A stretch of DNA of 64,000 bases from Porphyra umbilicalis (Eukaryota; Rhodophyta; Bangiophyceae; Bangiales; Bangiaceae): contig KV918762.1 in the NCBI GenBank assembly GCA_002049455.2, positions 186,001-250,000 of the forward strand. The letters run 5' to 3'. Each line of letters opens with the position of its first letter. The first letter of the stretch is position 1. Shown here piece by piece: positions 44,950 to 55,229 of this stretch. Position numbers and translations under genes: made by a program. The notes under the pieces were generated by a model, which was given only the letters and a program-made list of their open reading frames with translations, had not been told where the DNA came from and did not search any database.

Positions 44950-46320
44950 CGCCGCCACCGGGGGAGTCAGTTCGGGACAGACTGCTCCGCCGCCCTCAAG
45001 CACGTCGAGACCGCCAGGCACCACCGCACGGGGCGTGAAAGCTCCTGCACCGCCTCGTCGCCCAGGACAGCGGCGGCCGCGGCAGTGGCGGCTGCGCGTT
45101 GGCCACCACCAAGGTTACCGTCAACTCGCTTCCCATACGTACTAGGCACGGCAGAGCGAGGCGCGCGCGGCGGGAGTCGGTCGGTCGCAGGGATCGAGGC
45201 CTCCCGACTGTGGCGGGCACGCTCCACGAGCAGCCGGCGGGTGGCGCAGTCAACAAGACCGATTTGACAGCTAAGCACGTGGCGCGCCCCGCCGCACCCG
45301 GCTGGGTGATGCACACTGGCTAGCGTGACTGGCTGGGAGCGGTTGGCGCGAAATGGATCGGCCCACCCGAGTCGCCTGGTCGATTCTGCCACTGGTCGTA
45401 CTCAGGGTGATGATAGACAAACGGTAGTCGATCGAGCATCGGACGCAACTGCCAATCAGTTGGTTTCAGTGCCACCTGTTTCAAAGATGTTGTCGCGCCA
45501 AGCGGCCCCTCCGGTCGGGGCCCAGGGACCGTGCACACACATATTGCCAGATGTGAGAGCGAATCTCAGCATATCGTTACAGTCATTATTCGATTTTGTC
45601 TCGACCGTTGCAAAGCGCCAGCAAGGACTCTTCGTCTCGCCTCGTGGCAGACTCAGAGTCGCTCGACTGAAAATTCGTTCGAATTTGGCAACGATCGAGA
45701 CCAGTCTTGCAAGTGATGTGGGCACTCCTGCATCTGTCGAACGCGACCCCTCCTGCTGACACTCATGTCTCTTGGTGCAGACGGACCACCGCCACATATA
45801 TTTTCTGTCCTACGCGGCTGGTCGAGGTTCCTCTACAACGCACGCTCCGCGACCAAGACCCTGTGCACTACAAAATCAAGCACGAAAAAAAGAAGTCAAA
45901 CACATCAAGCATCATCATCCTGACCACTCAGGGCCAGGTCATCAGTGTCCTCAATCGCGTGCACGTCTCTATCAGCGGACTGGGACAGCAAATCGGGTGC
46001 GGCTTGACAAAAAGCCTCCCGGGCAACGGCTGCGGCCGCATCGACAGAGCTTGGGCACGGGGTGGGGACGTTGGCCATCTTTGCAATCAGCCACAACGTC
46101 TGGATGGGTGGAAAATGAACGGAGGTGCAGAGCGGGGAGAGAGGTGGGGATCAGCGCGGCGAGAGCACGCGATGATCACGAACGGTGATTGTGGGCTAGG
46201 ACATGCGGAAAAGGAGCGTCGGTGCGGCGACGAGAGCACCCGACAGGCGGTCATTCAACCAAAAGTGATGAGCTCATACAGTTGGGGCGGTCGTCTGAAT
46301 AAATTGGTATTGCACGATCG
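44950..46320. other. Intergenic stretch upstream of the kinase gene
   Basis: No domain-bearing frame. A 57-residue minus-strand frame starts at ATG 46076-46078 and ends at 45905 (MANVPTPCPSSVDAAAAVAR start, acidic SGQDDDA end). It has a natural composition and could be a small gene or exon, but nothing else supports it. Confidence 0.35.
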
Positions 46321-46355
46321 CACTGGACATTGTCACAGCGTGACAATGTCCAGTG
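46321..46355. repeat. Perfect 16 bp inverted repeat with 3 bp loop
   Basis: CACTGGACATTGTCAC at 46321-46336, AGC, then the exact complement at 46340-46355. It ends 6 bp before the TA target duplication of the adjacent MITE. It would form a strong hairpin in RNA or a cruciform in DNA. Confidence 0.9.
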
Positions 46356-46363
46356 GGACAATA

Positions 46364-47030
46364 GAGAGCGTCGGCAAGTCGGGCGTGGGTATCAAAAGTG
46401 GGTAGAATGTGGGTCGCCGACCTACGTCGGATGTACCCACATCTTACCCACATTTAGCGTCGGCAAGTGGCCAAATAACGGTCGACACGATTTGAGCTCT
46501 CCACATCTACCGCAACCGCACAGCAGCGACCTCTGTGCGAGCAACACCTTCCAATTGACCTCCACCCCCAGCACCATCACCCCTTCCCCCTTGGGGAAAC
46601 GCCCCGGCCGACCATATGACAGGGCGGCGGTCGATGGAGATGGGATACAGTGGGCATAGTGCGAGTTTTGGATGGAGGGGCGCCGACAGTTAAGGGCGCG
46701 GGGGGGGGGGGGGGTGACGGCATCGGGGGGGGTATGGTGCCGGTTGACAAAGGCAGCTTGTACGGTGCAAGATGATGCGCCTTCTCGATACACCCGAAAC
46801 TGGAGACACAAGCGCCCGTGGTGGGCGCCAAGCCAGGGCTGAGACGAGCGGTGGTGGCACCACTGGCGCCACGTGTGTGGCCACGTGGTCCTCGCCGACC
46901 GGTATTTGGCGTGGGTCGGATGACCCAGATAGCCACAAATGGGTTCCAAATGTGGGTAGCCGCTGCTACGTGGCACGAAACGTGTCCCCGATCCACGCCG
47001 CCGACCCACATTTGACTTGCCGACGCTCTC
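46364..47030. mobile_element. 667 bp MITE with 17 bp terminal inverted repeats and TA target duplication
   Basis: GAGAGCGTCGGCAAGTC at 46364-46380 is exactly complementary to 47014-47030. The flanks are TA at 46362-46363 and TA at 47031-47032, as in Tc1/mariner-type elements. Subterminal GTGGGT words occur in both orientations. An internal AGCGTCGGCAAGTGG near 46458 repeats the terminal motif. No transposase is encoded, so it is non-autonomous. Confidence 0.85.
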
Positions 47031-47899
47031 TAATGTCGAATAACGACTGTATCCTCGTCCGGAAACCGTACTTGATTTAGAGGAAATGTCAAATAAAGTC
47101 CATACACAACTAGTATCAAGTCATCCGTACTAGGGAGATCGATCGGCATCTGAGCCATCGACCGTAGCCAATAATGCAAACAAGACAGCTAAGCATTGCA
47201 AAGATCGAACACATATCGCCAATCGCCGAAGTTTGATCGACGCATTGGGCGCCTCAGGCAACCTTTTGGAACGATCGGTAGAACTCGACGAACCTGACGA
47301 AACACAGGGATTCTTGGGTGCTACTTTACAGGGAAGCGCTTCCGAGTGTGGTATTAACTGTTGGGCGACATCGGTTAACCTTGTCAGGAAGTAACGATTT
47401 TTATGAGGAAACCCCTCCGTATGGCACTTCCCCCAAAAATGGGCACACCGCCGATCAGGAAGCATCGTTCCCACATCGTGCTGTAAGCGATCCTCCTGCA
47501 TGTGGAGCCAATGACTGTGCCGCATTTGTGCCCCGGTAAAACTTGTCGTACTCTGATGATCCCCACGCGATAGGCAGGAAGCCGACAAACGTCACCAAAG
47601 GCCTTCTGCTCATGCAAGGAAGAAAGCCGTCTGTCTGGGGGCATTTCTTTCTTCATCGGCACGATCCGCCGTCGCGCGTCAATTGAGTATGCGTTTTGTG
47701 TCCGCCTCTGGCGAATGCGATCGTCGTCTAGAATTCCTATGGCCTGTTCAGGAGGCAGAATCATATTTTTTTCGTGTACCGCCGCCACTTTCGCTGTGTG
47801 CAATTGGGCCGGCCACTCGTGGCCACAGAATCTGCGATTGGCCACTGCAGATCATTCTGGGTCCGCCCCCGCCCCCGCCGACATCGATAAAGGATGTTG
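47031..47899 (-). other. Possible unrecognised gene fragment between the MITE and element C
   Basis: Minus-strand frames at 47384-47845 and 47130-47588 overlap. The first contains GDVCRLPAYRVGIIRVRQVLPG and PIFGGSAIRRG. The second ends in a hydrophobic stretch LQCLAVLFALLA that could be a membrane segment. Neither resembles a family I know. A short noncoding gap (47031-47129) follows the MITE. Confidence 0.3.
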
Positions 47900-50270
47900 C
47901 CACGAAAAACATTGCGACACAGGAGCAACATGTGGAACTCCTCGAAGGCACCAAGGTGCCGATCAACAGGAGGAGTGCCCCTAGGGGACGTCCCGATCTC
48001 TGAATCTTGGCGGTCTGTGCTTGGCCCGAGGGGTTCACGGCTCAACTGATACCAGCCCGAAAGACCTGGGTCCAACCCGGGACAATAGCACATGTTTCCG
48101 TGAGAAGTACGTCCACGGGGCATGGCCTCGTGAGAGGGCGACCGCCTTTGTTCCACAAGCATGGTCTACAGGTCGCCCAAGGCCCTGCCATGATGATGGC
48201 AAACGAGCCCACAACCATTCAGGTGATGCACCTGGGCGATACGCCGTTGCGGCTAACAACCGATATGACCATCGAATACATCGACGCGCATGAGAGGCCG
48301 ACGTATGAGATCTCGGAAAGAGAGCTCAAGGAGCTCGCTACGCCCCCTAAGGGGGTAGAGGCTTCACCTCTGCCGAAGGTCAATGCTTCGTCGGCGCCGG
48401 CGGAGTGGTCGGGACCCGTAAAGACCCTCCTCGAAAGGCATTCCTCCCTTTGGGAGGGAAAGCTCGGCTTAATTCGAGGTGTGGAACACCGGATCCGACT
48501 GAAGCCTGGGGCTGTCCCCGTGAGACAGCACCCGTACAAGGCCGGGCCAATGGCCCGGGAGAGAAAGAAAGGGCAAGTCGAGCGTAAGCGCTCGATGGAC
48601 GTTATTGAGCCCGCGAGCGGGGAGTGGGCTAGCCCCGTGGTGATGGAACCGAAGCCTGATGGTTCGGTACGCTTCTGTATCGATGACGGAAAGCTCAACT
48701 TGATGACTATCAAGGATGCGTACCCCATTCCACGGATGGATGAGTGCATTGACTCCCTAGGGGATGCCAGGGTGTTCTGCACCCTGGATTGTAATGCGGG
48801 TTTCTGGCAAAAACCCGTAGCCGAGGAGGACAAACACCTCAAGAATTTGACGTGCCACTCGGGCGCATGGCAGTGCGTGCGCCTTCCCTTTGGGTTGTGC
48901 AACGCCCCTGCGACTTTCCAACGCGCCATGGATGTGATTCTGGCCGTTGTGAACTGGCAGATAAGTTTGGTATATCTGGATGATGTGATTGTTTTCTCGG
49001 GTTCCCCCGAAGACACTTACAGCACCTTGATGAGGTGCTGAGCCTGCTCGGGAAGGCAGGGGTCACCTTGAAGGCGTTTAAGTGCCACTTTTTCCAGGAG
49101 GAAGTGGAATAGCTTGGTCATGCGATCCTCTTCCGAGAGAAGTCCTACGGAAATTTTGTCTCCGGAAGACAATTAAACTCCCCGCCTTGACGCGGGAAGG
49201 GGTATACTTCTCTTACCAAGTGAAAAAAGGGGTACAAGACCTGCAAGGTGCCCGGGCTGCCATGGAGACAAGGGTCAGAAAGAAGAGGGGCCAAGCCCCT
49301 GTATTCCCTACGAGACCCTCACGCACTCTCCCTCACAGTGCGGCACCTACCCTTAAAGAAGGCGGTGAAGGGTAATACAACCAATGATCAAGGAACAGGG
49401 GTGCCAAGCACCCCCGGTGACAAGTCCCCAACACCCGGAGCGAAAACCAAAGTCAGGGTTATAGCTCTGACCGGGATCCTCATCGCGAAAGTAATACGCC
49501 GGCCCCGAGAAGGTCGGAGGTATCGCCAAGGGACCGTTCGCCGTCCCATAAGGGACCGGAATAGCAACACCAGAGCCAGCCCCATAATGGGACGGGGTAG
49601 CCGATCCCGAGCCCGCCCCATAAGGGGACGGGGCAACCGAACCCGAGCTCGTTCCATAATGGGGCGGAAAAGAAGAGCCAGACCCCACCCCGTAGTGGAG
49701 TGAGGACGGGGACGGCGAACGCTGCGGCGTCGCCGCCGAAATAGCACCCCCTGCCGGAACCGGGGGCGAATCCGAGTTGCGAATAGACCATCCCGCCAAA
49801 ACGGTGTTGGTCTCCGCCACGGCAGCGCAATACTCCTCCGCCAAGAGGCAGCAGACCGAGTCGAGTGTACTCAGAGAGTACAGCACTTCCGCTTCTTGGT
49901 CACCCAGAGGGCGAGACACAAAAATGGCCATCTCGTTGTGAAGCCGAACGATGGTGCGGCGTAGTGCCATCATCAGGGTGTGATCCACCCCGTTGGTGAG
50001 GATCAAGGTGAGCTCCCCTAAGAACGGGCCAAGCCATCCCACACCGCGCGCCGCACAGGCCGAGGGGTCCCCAGTTGGGCGGCCCCCTCCCAAGAGAATA
50101 AGGGAAGGGACGCCAACGGCGGACCCGAACGCCCCTCAATAAGGGAAACCGACCCACCCCGGGGTGCACACGACCCGACCGACCATAACGCCTTCCCCAA
50201 CGGGGGTTTTAGGGACGAGAGACAGGCCCCCCAAGGGGGGCGGTCACTCATCGTCTTGTTCGTGCTACCG
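47900..50270 (+). mobile_element. Element C: truncated Ty3/gypsy fossil
   Basis: Plus-strand pol from the end of the protease (LLEGTKVPINRR, compare RLLNGWRVPILRR in element B) through reverse transcriptase: RFCIDDGKLN, LPFGLCNAPATFQRAMD and YLDD near 48.97 kb. RNase H and integrase are missing or unrecognisable, and no LTR pair is visible, so this is an old truncated copy with several breaks. Boundaries are approximate. A minus-strand frame at 49353-50093 may be its antisense gene, or may belong to element D. Confidence 0.7.
49353..50093 (-). CDS. Retroelement-associated frame with Tyr/Gly/Ser-rich repeats
   Basis: About 246 residues. A helical N-terminal half (HTLMMALRRTIVRLHNEMA, then LAEEYCAAVAETN) is followed by four or five 15-residue units of the form P-[SH]-Y-G-x-G-S-G-x-A. 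The unit is 45 bp at DNA level (49540-49690). It is antisense to element C's pol and in the same direction as element D. The frame of element B at 59.1-59.7 kb shows a similar order (helical part, then a PYHGGGYPSSAGGY-type tail), but I could not align them confidently. Function unknown. Confidence 0.4.
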   Translation of the reverse strand: MGGGRPTGDPSACAARGVGWLGPFLGELTLILTNGVDHTLMMALRRTIVRLHNEMAIFVSRPLGDQEAEVLYSLSTLDSVCCLLAEEYCAAVAETNTVLAGWSIRNSDSPPVPAGGAISAATPQRSPSPSSLHYGVGSGSSFPPHYGTSSGSVAPSPYGAGSGSATPSHYGAGSGVAIPVPYGTANGPLAIPPTFSGPAYYFRDEDPGQSYNPDFGFRSGCWGLVTGGAWHPCSLIIGCITLHRLL

Positions 50271-51121
50271 GGCGGCGTCCACTTGCGTCCTGCAGGCGTC
50301 CACATTAAGGACGTACTTCCGCCCGCGCCGCGGGAGGGTGAGGCCCGGTGGGGTCGTGAGGGCCTCTTTCAGCCGGTCGAACGCCTGCTGCTGCAGGGAT
50401 GTGGCAGGAGACACTGAGTTTGGGGCCGTGGACCCCATTAGGTCTGTCAATGGCGCCGCCATCCGGGCAAAGCTCGGCACGAATCGGCGGAAAACGTTAC
50501 ACATCCTTACAAAGCTCCATATTTGCGTGCGGATCGTGGGAAAGTGCGCCTCGCGCAGTGCACGCTTGTGCGCTTTCATCACGCCGAGCCGGCCCGGCTT
50601 GATTTTGTGCCCGAGAAATTCCACGGTTTGGCGAAAACACCGACACTTGGGCAGGCGAAGTGTCACTGCTGCGCCACGCAGCAGGCGCAGGACGCGGTAG
50701 ACATGGCCGACAAGCTCCTCCTCCGTCTTGGAATACACTATGACATCTTCGAGGACGATGAGGCAGCTCTGCCACTTCAACCCGGAGAGAATGATGTCAA
50801 GCGCCCGCTGGAGTGTCGCGGGTGCGTTCGTCCAGCCGAACGGCATCCGTTTGAACTGGAAGGCGACCACGTTGCACACGAAAGCCGTCTTTTCCCAATC
50901 CACGAGCGCGATGGCAACCTGCCTGCAGCCGGCACTTCAATCGAGTGTCGAGAAGATGGTCGCCTCGCCGAGGCTATCGATGCGCTCGTCCATGCCGGGC
51001 AGGGGTACGAATCCTTCTTTGTCACGACATTCAACAGTCTGTAATCGACGCAGAAGCGGAGGGTGCCGTCCTTCTTGGGGACGAGCGCGACCCATAAGCC
51101 CAATTCCGACGACGTCGGTTC
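50270..51121 (-). mobile_element. Element D, left part: Ty3/gypsy reverse transcriptase and start of RNase H
   Basis: Minus-strand reverse transcriptase from LVPKKDGTLRFCVDYRLLN (near 51.06 kb) through MPFGWTNAPATLQRALD to VEFLGHKIKPGRLG and the RNase H start YVLNVDACRTQV, where it stops at the junction with element C. It is the continuation of the fossil at 62798-64000, separated by element B, with several breaks. Confidence 0.85.
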
Positions 51122-51848
51122 TGTGACGGTCCATCACATGGCCCCCACACTCGGGGAACCAGATTCCCCGGAAATATGCCCCACTACCACATATTTCAAA
51201 TTGTTCCGTTAGCGACCCACTTGTGATCACCTCGTGGCTCGCCAACCACAACCGCAATCCCAATGCTTCCCTTGGATTCGTAACCCCCCGAGCGGGCCCC
51301 TACTTAAGGGCCTCATTTTGTGTAAACCCGACTTGGATTATCGACTTATGTTATTCCGCGCCCCTGACCCCGGGGCGCCGCGAGGGTGGCACGTAGCACC
51401 CTTCTCCCGCCTCTACTCAAGGCCGTATTTGAAGCTTCGGCCGTCCTCCGGGTTATGGGCCCCGAGGGCTCTGACGGGAGGGTTTTGCGAGGGTCCTTTG
51501 AGGGTGTCTGAGGAGGGTTTTCTGAGGGTCCTTTGAGGGTATCTGAGGAGGGTTTTCCGAGGGTCCCTTGAGGGTGTCTGAGGATGGATTTTCGAGGGTC
51601 CGAGGGGAATGGACGGGACAAGAGGGTGTAACATGCGTGGCGCCTCGAGACCCTCGACGCGGGCAAGAAAACTTCCGGTCACACAACTCGCGTTTGTCGC
51701 TCGGGGCGCCTCCCCCCGGTCGACGCCGTGCGTGTGTGCTCTTCGGGGTTTCCTTCCGGGGCGGGTATTTCCCGACAGGACTACCCAGCGACACGGTTTT
51801 GCTCGCCCTCCCCCCAACTCGGTGGGGTGGGCTGAGCGTGTTGTCACA
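51122..51848 (+). repeat. 5' LTR of element B
   Basis: 727 bp. It contains a short tandem array (about 37 bp period, GAGGGTTTTCCGAGGGTCC-like words) at about 51478-51600, also present in the other LTR. TG and CA ends are intact. Confidence 0.92.
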
Positions 51849-51850
51849 TT

Positions 51851-51868
51851 TGGTGGAGCAGCAGGGGA
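51851..51868 (+). other. tRNA primer-binding site of element B
   Basis: TGGTGGAGCAGCAGGGGA two bases inside the 5' LTR, the same 18 bases as in element A at 11885-11902 (opposite strand). Confidence 0.8.
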
Positions 51869-52017
51869 GAAAGGCAACTCAACCTTTCTCGGGGTGGTGG
51901 CGGTGCGCCAACCCGCCTCGGGGGGAACCTAGCTGGTCCTTCTCCCCTTGGTGCCTAGCGCTGTGGGCGGTGCCACGCAACGCCAGGTTTGGCTGAGTCC
52001 GGCCGGGTCAATGGCCG

Positions 52018-55000
52018 ATGTGGGGGAGAATGGAGACCCCCCTGGTGTCGAGGTGCCTGGTGCCGGGGGGAATGGGACTTCTCCCCCCGGAGGCGAATCC
52101 GATTGACGATCGCCACACCAATGCAGGCACCATGGATGCGGGTGCCCGCGGGCAGCGGACTTTGTTCCAGCCCTTGCCCCCGGGCCTCGATTCGACTGGG
52201 ACTCGCCTCCCGGCAGACGCCCTCTCTTGTGGTACTCACCACGAGGCGGTCCTGTCGGGTGCTGGCACACATTTCGGCGTAGGACAGCTGCCAGACGTTT
52301 TCACGTGGGGCGGTGGGTCTGTGCCACCACTGGCACGGGAACCTGCGAATGGGAGCTCTAGTCATGCTCCCCCAGGTCCACGGAGTGCCAAGGGTGCCCC
52401 AGCGCTTGAGCACAGCGCCGGAGCCCACGGTATCGGTCCCCCGGCCCTTTGGCTCGGTGGCACATCCCCTTTCGGTGCTTGGGAGGGGGGGGCGATGCCA
52501 AAATCGGCACAGGAGCCTGCAGGCGGGAGCTCCAGTCGTGCTCCCGCAGGCTCACGGGGTGCCAGGGATGGCCAGAGTCTCGAGTGGCGAGACGCCGTGG
52601 CCGAGGTCGTTCGGTCTGAAGTTACCCGATCGCTAGTTACGATGTTGAGGGGCTCCACGCCCAGGCCCGCTAAGCGGCGGGGCCGAGCCCAACGCTCTTC
52701 TTGTCGGCGCCGACGCGACAACTCGTCGTCGTCTTCGACCACTGACGTCTCCCGCTCAAGGGGCCGATTCAGGCGTTGCGGCCCTACTTGTTGCGTTCCG
52801 CGCGACCTCCACGCCCTCGACGGTGAGAGAAGGCACTTGGGGTTTTGACCCGGGGGCCCAACCGACTCCTGACTCGGCGGAGGGTGAGCAAGGCGTGGGA
52901 GCGGCGCGAGAGTTACCCCGGGGTATTGACCCGAGGTTCCAGACGCAACTCTTCTCCGCGACCGGTCAGGAGGCAGAGGGGTGGCCAACTCAAACAACTT
53001 CGACACCCCCAACTCGGGTGGTGCCGCCCCAGATTGTGGTGAAGCACCCGTACTACCGGGTGATGTTCGATTGTGAGACCTACGCGCTAGACAACAAGTC
53101 GGTCGTCTACACGCGGCGCCAGGCCCGTACTTTGGGCCGGCGCAAAAAAGAGGTGGCTCAGTCCTTCGGGGTACACGACGAGTGGGACGGTTCCCCTTCG
53201 GCGAACGTCTTCCAGTTCTTGCGCAAGTTTGCCAAGGCCTGTGACGACAACAACATCTCCGAAGCCGAAGCCTTCTACATCCTTCAAGACTTCGCGAAGG
53301 AACCTCTTGAGTCAGAGGTGATGATGGTTATGCCAACTCGCCGGGCGGGTAACCCCGGCGAGGTCACTTCCTACCAGGGGTTGTCATGGATATATCCCCC
53401 TGGATTATATCCGTGCATTCTATCCGTATCCACTTCGGATACGAGCCGGGGACGCATATCCAAAGAGCATGATGAGAAAAGGAGTAGAGCATATATATAT
53501 CATGACCGACAGAAATTGTGAGATTTTATCGGCTCCGTATCCCCGATATGAGAGTCAGGATACAGGGATATATACGGTTATGAGGCTTCCCGCACCTGTA
53601 AAGTTGTGGTTAAACACAGTCGACCTCCCTTCTCGCGTGCCGACAATCAGGGGATTAATGTCCAAACATTTGGAAGCGACAAGCGGCGATCCAGCCCGAC
53701 CCGGGTGGAACCGTTCAATCACGCGACTCGACCCGATTGTGTGGTTGTCAGAGTCTAACAAGAGCTTCAGAATGGTCATGCTGACGTCCGTTTACACAAA
53801 CGGCGGGTAACCGCCACGACGACGCCCGTTGAGGCGTTGAAATCAAGTGTGGATTTCAGGTCGTACTGACGACCATTTAGCACTCGAATATCGGCTGGAT
53901 GGCGGTTTCCTTGGGCTCTAATTGAGCTGTTCGTCAGACTTGGGGGATTACATTCGGATCCAAAAATCGTATTCGGATACGACTATAATCTACTGAAATA
54001 TCCGGTTCCGGAGGCAGATATCCTGATCCGGATCTCAGCTGAGGGAGGTATCCGTAATCAGATACGAAGGATGGTCGTGTATCCGTATCTTATGACGGCC
54101 TAAAAACCATATCCTGACAACCCCTGCTTCCTACCTGAAGCTCATCAACTGCATGCTCCGGCGTCACGTCGACTAGGCCTCAGTGGCTACACTGATCGAG
54201 ACCCTTAACGTCGCGGTTCAACGGGATGACGAGGACGAGTTGTCATTCGCAAAGCGCCTCCGCCGCCTCAACACCGAGTGCCGATTCATGTACGAGGAGG
54301 GCGCTCTCAAGAAGCGCTTTGTGGAAGGTGTCGACCGCGTGGCGCGCGCCACTGTGCGCGAGCGAAAAACCCCCGGCATGACTATGGCGGAGCTGGCTCG
54401 CTTCGCCCAGACTAAGGGCGATGAATTCCGCTGGCTACGACTTGAGCAGCTTAAGGAGCGGACCAAGAAGCAAAAAGCGCTCGCGGAGGAGGCCCGGCTC
54501 CGGCGGCAAGCTCGGGCGGCCGCTCTTCCCCGGGTCACTGGGGAAGCACGGGGTGACCAACCAGGTGACGCCCCCGTCCGGGCCGTCGGGGCCGTGGGTG
54601 CCCCAACTCCGGGCCCCCGGTACGATGCGTCCCGACCCAAGGCTCCGGGCGGCTCTACTCCCGGGGGCAACGACAACCCGCGCTACCGCTCCCGACCGAG
54701 GGATTGGCCTTCCCGACCCAAACCCCGGGCGGGAGGGTACCCTAGCTTGCAGTGTTGCAAGGTGGGTCATTGGGCCGAGGTGTGCCCCGACTTGGACGCC
54801 TGCCTACGCGACCGACTGGCCATACCCAGTCGGTGGTCCCCTCTGGGGACATCCTTGCGCTCCCATGGTACCCAGCGAGTGGGCCGGCGCAGAGCCGTTG
54901 CCACTCCCAACGAGGACTCCAGCTCAAGCAACGAGGAGTCGACGCCGCTTGAGAAGGGGGAACCGCAGACCGGGCCCGAGTGCGGACCCACCTTGTCCTC

Positions 55001-55150
55001 CGAGTCCGAGGAGGGAAACGAGTTACCACCGGTGTTGGACCCCCCCCGCAGCAACCGGTGGACCCAACTCGGGACGTGGATAAGATGCCAGTACGCATCC
55101 TATCCCGACCCCAGGGGATCCGCCCTCGGAACGCACCCCTCCCGAAGGGG
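52018..55150 (+). mobile_element. gag region of element B
   Basis: A Pro/Gly/Ser-rich N-terminal part, then an Arg-rich Ser run near 52.7 kb and a capsid-like segment with FLRKFAKACDDNN near 53.22 kb. After the MITE come helical sequence (DELSFAKRLRRLNTE) and a degenerate zinc-knuckle region (KVGHWAEVCP near 54.76 kb). Fossil. Confidence 0.75.
53375..54126. mobile_element. 752 bp hAT-type MITE inside gag of element B
   Basis: Starts CAGGGGTTGTCA and ends TGACAACCCCTG, a hAT-like terminal inverted repeat, extended imperfectly by GGATAT/ATATCC. It is flanked by an exact 8 bp duplication CTTCCTAC at 53367-53374 and 54127-54134. The ends are packed with ATCCG(T)AT/AT(A)CGGAT words in both orientations, typical of hAT subterminal binding sites. 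It is far more AT-rich than its host element and encodes no transposase. Confidence 0.88.
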
Positions 55151-55229
55151 GTAGGCGGCCGGAATGTGGTGGCCATCCTGACGAGGTCCAGCTACCAGAT
55201 TGCCAGTCGCGTCTGGCTAGACGCGGGGC

